Origin: Helicobacteraceae bacterium
GTDB taxonomy: Bacteria; Campylobacterota; Campylobacteria; Campylobacterales; SZUA-545
Assembly (NCBI GenBank): GCA_031282285.1
Contig: JAITEA010000098.1
Location: forward strand, 1-7,714
Direction: 5' to 3'
DNA: 7,714 nucleotides
Position numbers and translations under genes: made by a program. Under the pieces are notes generated by a model, which was given only the letters and a program-made list of their open reading frames with translations, did no database searches and was not told the DNA's origin. Shown piece by piece: positions 1-5,627 of the stretch (position 1 is its first letter; each line of letters starts with the position of its first letter).

Positions 1-1
1 C

Positions 2-286
2 GAAGCCAAAGCCGCCTACGATCATATACAAACGCTTAAAGCCAAGCTACCGGTAAGCCCTTCGCCAGAACTTGCCCGCCTGCTTAACGATCTGCCAAGC
101 GCCTTTACTGACGATCTGCCCTATGTTGATATGCTTGAAGCAAAAGAGCTATTCCCCAAAATCGCGGAAGCGCTGGAAAAGGAAATATTGGAAGCGGAAG
201 AGGAAGCAAAGCGAAAAGCGGAAGCTCAATATCCGTATTTTTGGTATCAAAAACAATGTCGTAACCCGCTACGGCGGCACAGATAA
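2..286 (+). pseudogene. 5'-partial upstream half of a frameshifted coiled-coil/LRR protein gene
   Basis: The frame beginning at base 2 is open from the window edge to a TAA at 284-286. It encodes a plausible charged helical segment: an EAKAAYDHIQTLKAKL stretch, then a Pro/Leu/Asp-rich linker, then an Ala/Glu/Lys-rich helix (EALEKEILEAEEEAKRKAEA) ending near base 223. This looks like the N-terminal coiled-coil region that often precedes BspA-like repeats. The repeats themselves lie in the next frame (bases 243-629). Removing one T from the T5 run at 238-242 would join the two frames into ...AQYPYF-GIKNNVVTRY..., a typical entry into this repeat family. The start codon lies outside the window. 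I infer that the two halves are one gene, either truly broken, switched by slippage, or carrying a sequencing error. The function is unknown. Confidence 0.6.
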
Positions 287-629
287 GAATGTGATTATCC
301 CTGAAGGCGTAACCTATATTGGCAAATCTGCGTTTCAGTTCAATAAACTAACAAGCGTAGTTATTCCCAAAAGCGTAACCTCTATTGGCAATTGGGCGTT
401 TTGGCAAAATCGGCTAACAAGTGTCGTTATTCCTGAAGGCGTAAAATCTATTGGCAAGGGAGCTTTTTTCAGAAATCAACTAACAAGCGTGGTTATTCCT
501 GAAGGCGTAACCTCTATTGGCAGTAGCGCTTTCTCTGACAATCAACTAACAAGCGTTGTTATTCCTAAAAGCGTAACATCTATTGGCGACAATGCTTTTG
601 ATGATAATTGTAAAGTTATCCGCAAATAA
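72..629 (+). CDS. BspA-like leucine-rich repeat (LRR_5) protein, C-terminal half
   Basis: The repeat region, from about base 243 to the TAA at 627-629, encodes an entry motif (GIKNNVVTRYGGTDKNV) followed by five units of the pattern VVIPxxVTSIGxxAFxxNxLTS, which is the BspA/LRR_5 family. The unit here is exactly 22 residues. Members of this family are usually surface or secreted proteins involved in binding; I see no signal peptide because the true N-terminus is outside the window. This frame can be read back to base 72, but the first ~55 residues (Lys/Arg/Ser-rich, including KSRKRWKRKYWKRKRKQ) look like an out-of-frame reading of the coiled coil encoded in the adjacent frame, so the start at 72 is probably not real. 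The last unit ends in a short cap (NCKVIRK). The gene is either frameshifted or affected by a homopolymer error at 238-242. The LRR assignment is sure; the gene boundaries are not. Confidence 0.75.
   Translation: MPACLTICQAPLLTICPMLICLKQKSYSPKSRKRWKRKYWKRKRKQSEKRKLNIRIFGIKNNVVTRYGGTDKNVIIPEGVTYIGKSAFQFNKLTSVVIPKSVTSIGNWAFWQNRLTSVVIPEGVKSIGKGAFFRNQLTSVVIPEGVTSIGSSAFSDNQLTSVVIPKSVTSIGDNAFDDNCKVIRK
282..611 (+). repeat. 66-bp tandem repeats encoding 22-residue LRR units
   Basis: Copies of a unit beginning CTAACAAGCGT start at 348, 414, 480 and 546, exactly 66 bp apart, with a more diverged first unit at about 282. The DNA is conserved as well as the protein: the TATTCC(C/T)GAAGGCGTAA and CTATTGGCA blocks recur nearly unchanged. 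This suggests recent duplication or gene conversion among units. Confidence 0.85.
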
Positions 630-643
630 CGCCCGCCCTTTCC

Positions 644-707
644 CGTCATTCCCGCGACGGAGCAATAGCCGCGAAGCAGCGTTAATTGCGGAGGAAGGCG
701 GGAATCC
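644..707. repeat. Interrupted dRS3-like palindrome
   Basis: The arms ATTCCCGC (648-655) and GCGGGAAT (698-705) are perfect inverted complements, but they are separated by 42 bases rather than a handful. The outer sequence (GTCATTCCCGCG ... GAAGGCGGGAATCC) matches the common GTCATTCCCGCG-n-GCGGGAATC repeat. The interior carries an AGCCGCGAAG/AGCGTTAAT module that recurs at 984-1014. Confidence 0.6.
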
Positions 708-733
708 AAAAGAAGGATTGCAAACCCCCCTAA

Positions 734-751
734 CCCCCCTTGTCAGGGGGG
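734..751. repeat. C6-TTGTCA-G6 hairpin
   Basis: CCCCCC (734-739), TTGTCA (740-745) and GGGGGG (746-751, inside a G8 run) form a perfect 6-bp GC stem. A preceding C6 run at 725-730 (CCCCCCTAACCCCCC) gives the opposite arm an alternative partner. Similar C-rich/G-rich interspersed repeats occur in many bacterial genomes. There is no U-tract directly after it, so a terminator role is uncertain. Confidence 0.5.
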
Positions 752-802
752 GGAGCGACATCGATCGCCTTCTGATCAAACCTTGCTTATCTTTTCTCTT
801 TC

Positions 803-830
803 TTGTTTTCTTTGCCGCCAAAGAAAGCAA
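803..830. repeat. AT-rich 12-bp inverted repeat
   Basis: The arms 803-814 (TTGTTTTCTTTG) and 819-830 (CAAAGAAAGCAA) pair along 12 positions with a single G-U type mismatch, across a 4-base CCGC loop. It may be a terminator-like or repeat-derived hairpin between the convergent genes, but no clear U-tract follows on either strand. Confidence 0.5.
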
Positions 831-887
831 TTCGGTTATTTCATTTGCAATCTAAACCTGATCGCTGTTCGTAAGTTTTTAAGATTG

Positions 888-907
888 ATTCCCGCCTGCG
901 CGGGAAT
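888..907. repeat. dRS3-like palindrome ATTCCC-N8-GGGAAT
   Basis: ATTCCC (888-893), eight bases GCCTGCGC, and GGGAAT (902-907) fit the 20-bp consensus known as dRS3 in Neisseria, where such elements flank repeat arrays and act as insertion sites for filamentous phage. The match in form is seen directly; any shared origin or function in this organism is inference. It could also form a hairpin that terminates dapD transcription on the minus strand. Confidence 0.6.
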
Positions 908-935
908 GACAAGAAAGGTTGGCGTTGCCATTTCG

Positions 936-948
936 GCGCGGGAATGAC
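936..948. repeat. Half dRS3-like element, direct copy of 898-910
   Basis: GCGCGGGAATGAC at 936-948 repeats 898-910 exactly, 38 bp downstream, but lacks the opposite ATTCCC arm. Confidence 0.5.
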
Positions 949-1007
949 GATATGCGCGGGCTTAGCGCAACGCTCTATGCGAGAGCCGCGAAGGGCGGGG
1001 CGAAGCG

Positions 1008-2195
1008 TTAATGCAGTTCGGCGTTTAGCTTAACTTCGCGCTTGCTTCTGAAAGCCTGCATCTGCCCCGTCTGGCTGTTTACGCGGTAGTGGATGCCGTG
1101 CAAGCCCGCCAGATCGCCGCCTTTGACGATCTGCGTCTTTTCGCCGCTGACATGAAACGATGGGTTAATTTTGGCGATCTCGATCGCCTCTTTATCGCTA
1201 ACGGCGATCTTCGCGCCCTCCAGCACCGCTATGCCCGCGTCGACTATGCAGCCGTCGCCAAGCGGAATGCCCGTAACCGAATTGGCGCCAAGCAGGGTAT
1301 TTTTGCCGATCGTAACGGGTTTGCCGCTCGTGCCGCTAAGCACGCCCAAGATCGACGCGCCGCCGCCGATATCCGATCCCGCGCCGACCACCGCGCTGGA
1401 GCTTATCCGCCCTTCGACCATCGACGCGCCGATCGTGCCGGCGTTGAAATTAACATAGCTCGCCCCGGGCATAATCGTCGTCCCCGCGGCAAGATGAGCG
1501 CCGAAGCGGACTTTGGAGCCGTCGAGTATCCGCGTGTTGTCGGCGGGGATAATATGCCGCAGGTAGCGCGGAAACTTATCGATAAAGTCGATATTGGGAA
1601 ACTCGCCGCGCAGTTTGAGCGCGATCTCGTTTTCGCGCAGCCACTCGAGATCGACTGGTTCGCCGTCGATCCACGCGACATTCGGCAAGATTCCAAAAGA
1701 GCCGTCGAGGTTCAGCGATCGCAGCGCCGCCTTGCCCGAAGAGAGCGCGTATAGTTTCAAATAGACCGCCTCGATCGTCTTGGGCGCTTCGTCGGCAAAC
1801 AAGAAAACGGCGCGGTAGTCGCCCAGCGCGCGCTCCTTGCCGATGTCGGCGAGGTTTAGCAGTACCTGTACATTCTTGTGCCGTTCGCCCGCCGCCTCGT
1901 CGATAAACGGCTCGAAAAGGTTCAGCGCCTCGTTGATAAAGCGCGCCGAAACGCTCGCGATAAACTCCGCGCCGCTAATGTCGTACGGCTCGCCGCTTAG
2001 CTTCAGCGCGTTCAGATAGACCGCCGCGCTCTTGTAGTTTTCCTTGTAGTTGATATGCGCGAAGGTCGCTTGCAGGAGACGGTTTTGGTCGCTCCTAGCG
2101 CGATCGACGCGCGCGATCCCAAAGGCGATCGGCTCTTTGTAGTCGCCGCTTTTTTGAAACGCTTCAACGGCTTTTTCGTATTCGGCTATATCCAT
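1008..2195 (-). CDS. dapD: 2,3,4,5-tetrahydropyridine-2,6-dicarboxylate N-succinyltransferase
   Basis: Cytoplasmic enzyme that transfers succinyl from succinyl-CoA to tetrahydrodipicolinate in the succinylase branch of diaminopimelate/lysine synthesis, supplying peptidoglycan and lysine. The N-terminal half (residues 1 to ~220) is a long helical/mixed region. It is followed by a left-handed beta-helix of hexapeptide repeats, with family hallmarks RFGAHLAAGTTIMPGASYV and NFNAGT (about residues 230-254) and LSGTSGKPVTIGKNTLLGAN (about 286-305). At 395 residues it is the long form found in Campylobacterota, well above the ~275 residues of the E. coli type. I chose the ATG at 2195 because AAGGA (2202-2206) sits 6 bases before it. 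A TTG at 2201 adds two residues, but its Shine-Dalgarno would be almost touching. The gene stands alone, divergent from the lptF/G-type gene. Its stop codon lies inside a short repeated module (984-1014). Confidence 0.95.
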   Translation of the reverse strand: MDIAEYEKAVEAFQKSGDYKEPIAFGIARVDRARSDQNRLLQATFAHINYKENYKSAAVYLNALKLSGEPYDISGAEFIASVSARFINEALNLFEPFIDEAAGERHKNVQVLLNLADIGKERALGDYRAVFLFADEAPKTIEAVYLKLYALSSGKAALRSLNLDGSFGILPNVAWIDGEPVDLEWLRENEIALKLRGEFPNIDFIDKFPRYLRHIIPADNTRILDGSKVRFGAHLAAGTTIMPGASYVNFNAGTIGASMVEGRISSSAVVGAGSDIGGGASILGVLSGTSGKPVTIGKNTLLGANSVTGIPLGDGCIVDAGIAVLEGAKIAVSDKEAIEIAKINPSFHVSGEKTQIVKGGDLAGLHGIHYRVNSQTGQMQAFRSKREVKLNAELH

Positions 2196-2201
2196 TGTCA
2201 A

Positions 2202-2206
2202 TCCTT
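2202..2206 (-). promoter_or_regulatory. Shine-Dalgarno site that decides the dapD start
   Basis: AAGGA on the minus strand is 6 bases before ATG 2195 but directly abuts the in-frame TTG at 2201, which favours the ATG. Confidence 0.65.
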
Positions 2207-2227
2207 GAGGTCTATTCCGCTATCGCC

Positions 2228-2233
2228 ATTATG
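2228..2233 (-). promoter_or_regulatory. Possible -10 box for dapD
   Basis: On the minus strand CATAAT matches the TATAAT consensus at 5 of 6 positions and would place the transcript start about 25 bases before ATG 2195. No good -35 is visible, which is common for sigma-70 promoters in Campylobacterota. The call is weak. Confidence 0.3.
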
Positions 2234-2248
2234 CCAAACGCCGCTTTT

Positions 2249-2271
2249 GCTAAAATTGCCGCTCTTAAAAT
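2249..2271 (+). promoter_or_regulatory. Possible tandem -10 boxes for the LptF/G-type gene
   Basis: TAAAAT occurs twice, at 2251-2256 and 2266-2271, each 5 of 6 to the -10 consensus. The first is preceded by TGC, giving an extended -10 (TGN). Either would give a leader of roughly 30-50 bases before the TTG at 2308. No -35 is evident. Confidence 0.35.
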
Positions 2272-2307
2272 CAACGCTGGCGGCTAAGCCGCCGAAAAGG
2301 GCGATGT

Positions 2308-3336
2308 TTGCGCGGCGCGCTGGATCGGTATCTGCTCGCACAGTTCTGGGTCGGTTTTTTTCCGCTCTTTGGCGCGCTGTTTTTGATCGCCACGATGGTG
2401 TCGTTCGTCCAGCTTTCGGCGATGACCGCCGTGGTCAAGATCAGCTTCTACGAGATGTTTTTGCTCTACCTAGGGCAGTTGCCGCAACTACTATTATATG
2501 TACTGCCGATCGCCTTTTTCGCGGGGCTGATCACTGAAACGGCGCGTTTAAGCGGCGATCTGGAGATGATCGCGCTCTTTAGCCTCAAAGCCGATATATG
2601 GCGGATTATGCGCCCGTTTGTCCCGCTCGCGCTCGTGTTGGCGCTGGGATTGTCGGTTTTGGGCTTCGTCGTCGCGCCAAAGGCGCAGTATCTGCAAAAG
2701 GCGCTGCTCTTTGGCAAACAGGACGACGCGCAGATCAATATCCGATCGGGCGAGTTCGGGCAGAGGTTTGGCGACTGGCTGCTGTTTGTGGGCGCGCGCG
2801 AGGGCGAAAACGAATACCGCGACATAGCGCTCTACTCCGTATCGAACGCGCAGGGCGCCGGCGAGGCGGGATTTTTCGCGATCGCCAAAAGCGCCAGCGT
2901 CAATAACGATCGCGGCGTTCTGAGGTTCGATCTGCTTGGCGGGCGCGGTTACGAGGTGGGCGAAGATCGCGTCCGGCAGATAGATTACGAGGTGATGAGG
3001 CTGAACGAGACGGGCAGGGTCAGATCGCTTGAATACAGCGGCGTGATCGATCACTGGCTCAAAGCCAAAACAAGCCGCATCACCGCCCGCGAGCTGGTTT
3101 GGGCGGTTTTAGCCGTTATTTTCACGATCGTTTCGCTGCCCGCCGCGGCGATTGGCGTCTATTCGCCGCGCTTTGCCAAAAACCGATCGGGCGCGTGGGC
3201 GCTGGCGCTGTCCGTGCTGTTTTACGCCCCCGCTATGACGATAGGCGACAGGTACGGCGCGTACGCCTTTATAACGCTTCCGATATGGCTGGGAGCGGTT
3301 TTGTGGATCGCCCGCCGCAAGCTCGAACGCTTTTAA
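2308..3336 (+). CDS. LptF/LptG family permease of the LPS export system (YjgP/YjgQ)
   Basis: Inner-membrane permease subunit. With its LptF or LptG partner and the LptB ATPase it extracts lipopolysaccharide or lipooligosaccharide from the inner membrane and passes it to LptC/LptA. The 342 residues show the family layout: three membrane segments (about 15-37, 56-78, 103-122), a periplasmic beta-jellyroll-like region (about 123-250, including IALYSVSN) and three more membrane segments (about 262-285, 297-312, 318-335). The early ETARLSGDLEMIALFSLKAD stretch is typical of the cytoplasmic loop that couples to LptB. The length is close to the usual ~340-360. The start is a TTG with AAAAGG at 2295-2300, seven bases upstream. 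In this frame no ATG or other start lies between the upstream stop at 2263-2265 and 2308. I cannot tell LptF from LptG from the sequence alone. No partner permease is in the window. Confidence 0.88.
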   Translation: MRGALDRYLLAQFWVGFFPLFGALFLIATMVSFVQLSAMTAVVKISFYEMFLLYLGQLPQLLLYVLPIAFFAGLITETARLSGDLEMIALFSLKADIWRIMRPFVPLALVLALGLSVLGFVVAPKAQYLQKALLFGKQDDAQINIRSGEFGQRFGDWLLFVGAREGENEYRDIALYSVSNAQGAGEAGFFAIAKSASVNNDRGVLRFDLLGGRGYEVGEDRVRQIDYEVMRLNETGRVRSLEYSGVIDHWLKAKTSRITARELVWAVLAVIFTIVSLPAAAIGVYSPRFAKNRSGAWALALSVLFYAPAMTIGDRYGAYAFITLPIWLGAVLWIARRKLERF

Positions 3337-3364
3337 TAAACTTAAGCCTACTATTTTTGTCCGA

Positions 3365-3381
3365 TTTTTTTGTGAAAAAAA
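3365..3381. repeat. T7-GTG-A7 inverted repeat
   Basis: T7 (3365-3371), GTG and A7 (3375-3381) form a perfect but weak AT-only hairpin 29 bases after the lptF/G stop. It is not a classical terminator; it may be curved DNA upstream of the ccoN promoter. Confidence 0.45.
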
Positions 3382-3391
3382 TGTGAAGCCG

Positions 3392-3440
3392 TTGCGCGTC
3401 CGTTAATCAATATTTGATAAACTATCGCCGCAATTTGGCG
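3392..3440 (+). promoter_or_regulatory. Likely ccoN operon control region
   Basis: This lies in the 125-base gap before the oxidase operon. It contains a perfect palindrome ATCAA-TAT-TTGAT (3406-3418) and, just after, an AT-rich TGATAAACTAT stretch that could supply a -10 (TAAACT at 3418-3423, 4 of 6). The half-sites are those of FNR/CRP-type proteins, but in inverted order (ATCAA first) and with a 3-base rather than a 4-base spacer, so this is not a canonical FNR box. The exact promoter is uncertain. Confidence 0.35.
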
Positions 3441-3450
3441 TTTATACCAT

Positions 3451-3457
3451 AAGGAGG
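3451..3457 (+). promoter_or_regulatory. Strong Shine-Dalgarno of ccoN
   Basis: AAGGAGG is a full match to the anti-Shine-Dalgarno, 4 bases before ATG 3462, and fixes the ccoN start. Confidence 0.8.
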
Positions 3458-3461
3458 TAGC

Positions 3462-4946
3462 ATGCAACCATCGAGTGCATCGCTTAGTTACGACTACTCA
3501 GTCGCCAAGCTGTTCACCTATACAATGGTGATCTTTGGCATTATCGGTATGTTAGTCGGAGTTTTGCTCGCGTTCCAGATGGCCTGGCCCGCGTTCAACC
3601 TGACGGGCATTCTGGGCGATTACGGCGAGTTTGTCGCTTTCGGTCGTCTTCGTCCGCTTCATACCAACGGCATCATCTACGGCTTTATGTTGAGCGGTAT
3701 TTGGGCGTCTTGGTATTACATATCCCAGCGCGTTCTTAAGATTTCGTTCAACGAATATCCGTTCCTGAAGGCGCTTGGTCAGATTCACTTCTGGCTCTAT
3801 GTGGTTATCCTCGCGCTCGCGGTGGTAACGCTCTTTGCGGGCATCACGGAGAACAAGGAGTACATCGAGCTTGCGTGGCCTATCGACCTGCTTGTCGTCG
3901 TGCTGTGGGTCGTCTGGGGTCTGCATATGTGGGGCGCGATCGGCGTTCGCCGCGAAAAGAGCCTTTACATCTCGTTGTGGTACTTCATCGCGACCTTTTT
4001 AGCGATCGCGATGCTCTACATCACCAACAACCTTCAGATTCCGACCATCATCTCAGGCTACGGCTCGATTTGGAACTCGGTTTCTATGTACAGCGGCACC
4101 AACGACGCTCTGATCCAGTGGTGGTGGGGGCACAACGCGGTTGCGTTCGTCTTTACCTCGGCGGTGATCGCGCTGGTCTATTACTTTATGCCCAAAGAAG
4201 CCGGCGCGCCCGTTTATAGCTACAAACTGTCGCTATATTCGTTCTGGTCGCTGATGTTTGTCTATCTCTGGGCTGGCGGACACCACCTGATCTACTCGAC
4301 TGTTCCAGACTGGATGCAGACGATGGGTTCGGTTTTCTCCGTCGTGCTGATCCTGCCCTCTTGGGGTACGGCGATCAACTTCCTGCTCACGCTTCGCGGG
4401 CAGTGGCATCAGGTTACGACTAATCCGATTATCAAAATGCTGATCTTGGCGTCGGTGTTCTACATGTTCTCCACGCTGGAAGGTCCGATTCAATCGATCA
4501 AGTCCGTAAACGCTTTGGCGCACTTTACCGACTGGATTATCGGGCACGTTCACGACGGCGTTCTTGGCTGGGTATGTTTCAGCGTGATGGCGGCGACCTA
4601 TCATATGGTTCCTCGTATGTACGGGCGCAAGCTATACAGCGCAAAACTTATCGATATTCAATTCTGGGTTCAGACGACCGGTATCGTGCTTTACTTTACC
4701 AGTATGTGGATTGCGGGTATTACGCAGGGCTTGATGTGGCGCGAAGTGGACGCCTACGGCAATCTGGCGAACAGCTTTATTGACACCGTTATCGCTCTGC
4801 ATCCGTATTACATCATTCGCGGCGTCGGCGGCGCTCTGTATTTTGTCGGCTTCCTGATCTTCGTTTGGAATGTGATTAAGTCGATTACGAGCGGCGATAA
4901 GGTTGAAAAAGAACCGATCTCGGCGACTCCGATCTCGGCGAGTTAA
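3462..4946 (+). CDS. ccoN: cbb3-type cytochrome c oxidase subunit I
   Basis: Catalytic inner-membrane subunit of the high-affinity terminal oxidase that reduces O2 to water and pumps protons. It binds low-spin heme b, high-spin heme b3 and CuB. All expected ligands are visible by comparison with the family: H67 (PLHTNG) and H364 for low-spin heme b, H362 (GHVHDG) for heme b3, and H224 (WWGHNA), H274 and H275 (AGGHHL) for CuB. Y268 (VYLWAGGHH) is in the position of the tyrosine that cross-links to a CuB histidine in cbb3 enzymes. There are about 12 hydrophobic segments, and 494 residues is normal. The start is ATG 3462 with AAGGAGG. It is the first gene of a tight operon; its stop (4944-4946) overlaps the AAGGAGGAGG site of ccoO. 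The C-terminal tail carries a small duplication (PISATPISAS). Very sure. Confidence 0.98.
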   Translation: MQPSSASLSYDYSVAKLFTYTMVIFGIIGMLVGVLLAFQMAWPAFNLTGILGDYGEFVAFGRLRPLHTNGIIYGFMLSGIWASWYYISQRVLKISFNEYPFLKALGQIHFWLYVVILALAVVTLFAGITENKEYIELAWPIDLLVVVLWVVWGLHMWGAIGVRREKSLYISLWYFIATFLAIAMLYITNNLQIPTIISGYGSIWNSVSMYSGTNDALIQWWWGHNAVAFVFTSAVIALVYYFMPKEAGAPVYSYKLSLYSFWSLMFVYLWAGGHHLIYSTVPDWMQTMGSVFSVVLILPSWGTAINFLLTLRGQWHQVTTNPIIKMLILASVFYMFSTLEGPIQSIKSVNALAHFTDWIIGHVHDGVLGWVCFSVMAATYHMVPRMYGRKLYSAKLIDIQFWVQTTGIVLYFTSMWIAGITQGLMWREVDAYGNLANSFIDTVIALHPYYIIRGVGGALYFVGFLIFVWNVIKSITSGDKVEKEPISATPISAS

Positions 4947-4958
4947 GGAGGAGGCGTT

Positions 4959-5618
4959 ATGTTTCATTGGTTAGAAAAGCACCCGTTCTTTTTCGCGGTG
5001 TTCTTGTTTGTTACCATAGCGTTTGCGGGGTTGGTGGAGATCATCCCCGGCTTCGCGCAGGCGTCCCGTCCGGTCGTAGGGCTTCAACCCTACACAATTC
5101 TGCAGTTAGCGGGTAAAAATATTTACCTGAAAGAAAACTGCAACGCCTGCCATTCGCAGCTTATCCGTCCGTTCAAAAGCGAAACGGATCGCTACGGGCA
5201 TTTCTCGATCAGCGGCGAGTTCGCCTACGATCGTCCCTTTACTTGGGGTTCTAAGCGCACCGGTCCCGATCTTGCCCGCGTAGGCAACTTCCGCACGACC
5301 GATTGGCACGAGGCGCATATGAAGGATCCGCAAGGCGTTGTGGGCGGTTCTATTATGCCTCCCTATCCGTGGCTGTTCAAAAAGAAAGCCGATATCGAGA
5401 CCGCATACGCCGAAGCCTTAACGGTTAAGCTTGCGTTCAAAACGCCTTATACCGACGCGCAGCTTCCCGCTGATTTAGAGGCGGCAAAAGCTGTCGCGCT
5501 GAATGAAGCTAAAGCGATTGCGAAGGATATTAAGGATCCGGATGTTACAAAAGCGATCGACGGAAACGAAATTCCCGAGATTGTTGCGCTGATCGCCTAT
5601 CTTAACAGCAGGAAGTAG
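4959..5618 (+). CDS. ccoO: cbb3-type cytochrome c oxidase subunit II (monoheme cytochrome c)
   Basis: Membrane-anchored cytochrome c that hands electrons to the heme b groups of CcoN. It has an N-terminal membrane anchor (about residues 9-30), then a periplasmic domain with one heme c site, C61-N-A-C64-H65 (ENCNACHSQLIRPF), and a likely axial Met at M133 (GGSIMPPYPWLF). The TGPDLARVGN and DWHEAHMKDP motifs are typical of CcoO/FixO. At 219 residues it is of normal length. The Ala/Lys-rich insert before the end (about 165-200) is common in this phylum. The Shine-Dalgarno AAGGAGGAGG starts at 4945, inside the ccoN stop, pointing to coupled translation. Confidence 0.97.
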   Translation: MFHWLEKHPFFFAVFLFVTIAFAGLVEIIPGFAQASRPVVGLQPYTILQLAGKNIYLKENCNACHSQLIRPFKSETDRYGHFSISGEFAYDRPFTWGSKRTGPDLARVGNFRTTDWHEAHMKDPQGVVGGSIMPPYPWLFKKKADIETAYAEALTVKLAFKTPYTDAQLPADLEAAKAVALNEAKAIAKDIKDPDVTKAIDGNEIPEIVALIAYLNSRK

Positions 5619-5627
5619 GACAAGGCA

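Larger units (their letters stand above)
630..1007. other. Repeat-rich non-coding stretch between the LRR gene and dapD
   Basis: I see no convincing gene in these 378 bases. Open frames here translate palindromic repeats, have no Shine-Dalgarno sequence and show no recognisable family. The stretch holds an interrupted dRS3-like element (644-707), a C6/G8 hairpin (734-751), an AT-rich hairpin (803-830), an intact dRS3-like palindrome (888-907), a half element (936-948) and a second copy of the short module found inside the first element (984-1014). The two flanking genes converge on it, so the hairpins may also serve as transcription terminators. Confidence 0.7.

Noticed and set aside
268..273. 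CcoN AGGHH rather than AGPHH before the CuB histidines (protein residues 268-273)
   Set aside because: As far as I recall glycine here is normal for cbb3 oxidases of this phylum, and the ligands themselves are intact.
546..855. Open frames on both strands across 546-830 and 583-855
   Set aside because: They translate palindromic intergenic repeats (for example a PLTPLVRGG stretch), overlap the LRR repeats, lack Shine-Dalgarno sites and show no protein family.
630..1007. CRISPR array, tRNA or other RNA gene in the intergenic stretch
   Set aside because: The repeats are palindromic, unevenly spaced and without regular spacers, and I see no cloverleaf or other known RNA pattern.
1089..1754. 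Long plus-strand open frame inside dapD
   Set aside because: It is an Arg/Ala-rich antisense shadow of a clearly recognisable dapD; there is no start signal or family match.
2304..2306. ATG at 2304 as the start of the LptF/G-type gene
   Set aside because: It is in a different frame from the permease; the correct frame begins with the TTG at 2308.
2055..2537. Open frame spanning the dapD/LptF-G divergent region
   Set aside because: It overlaps both real genes in other frames and has a low-complexity Arg/Ala composition.
3406..3418. Canonical FNR box
   Set aside because: The half-sites are in inverted order (ATCAA before TTGAT) with a 3-base spacer, unlike TTGAT-N4-ATCAA, so only an unnamed palindrome is reported.
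3552..4604. Antisense frames within ccoN
   Set aside because: Shadow frames rich in His/Arg/Asp opposite a well-conserved membrane protein.
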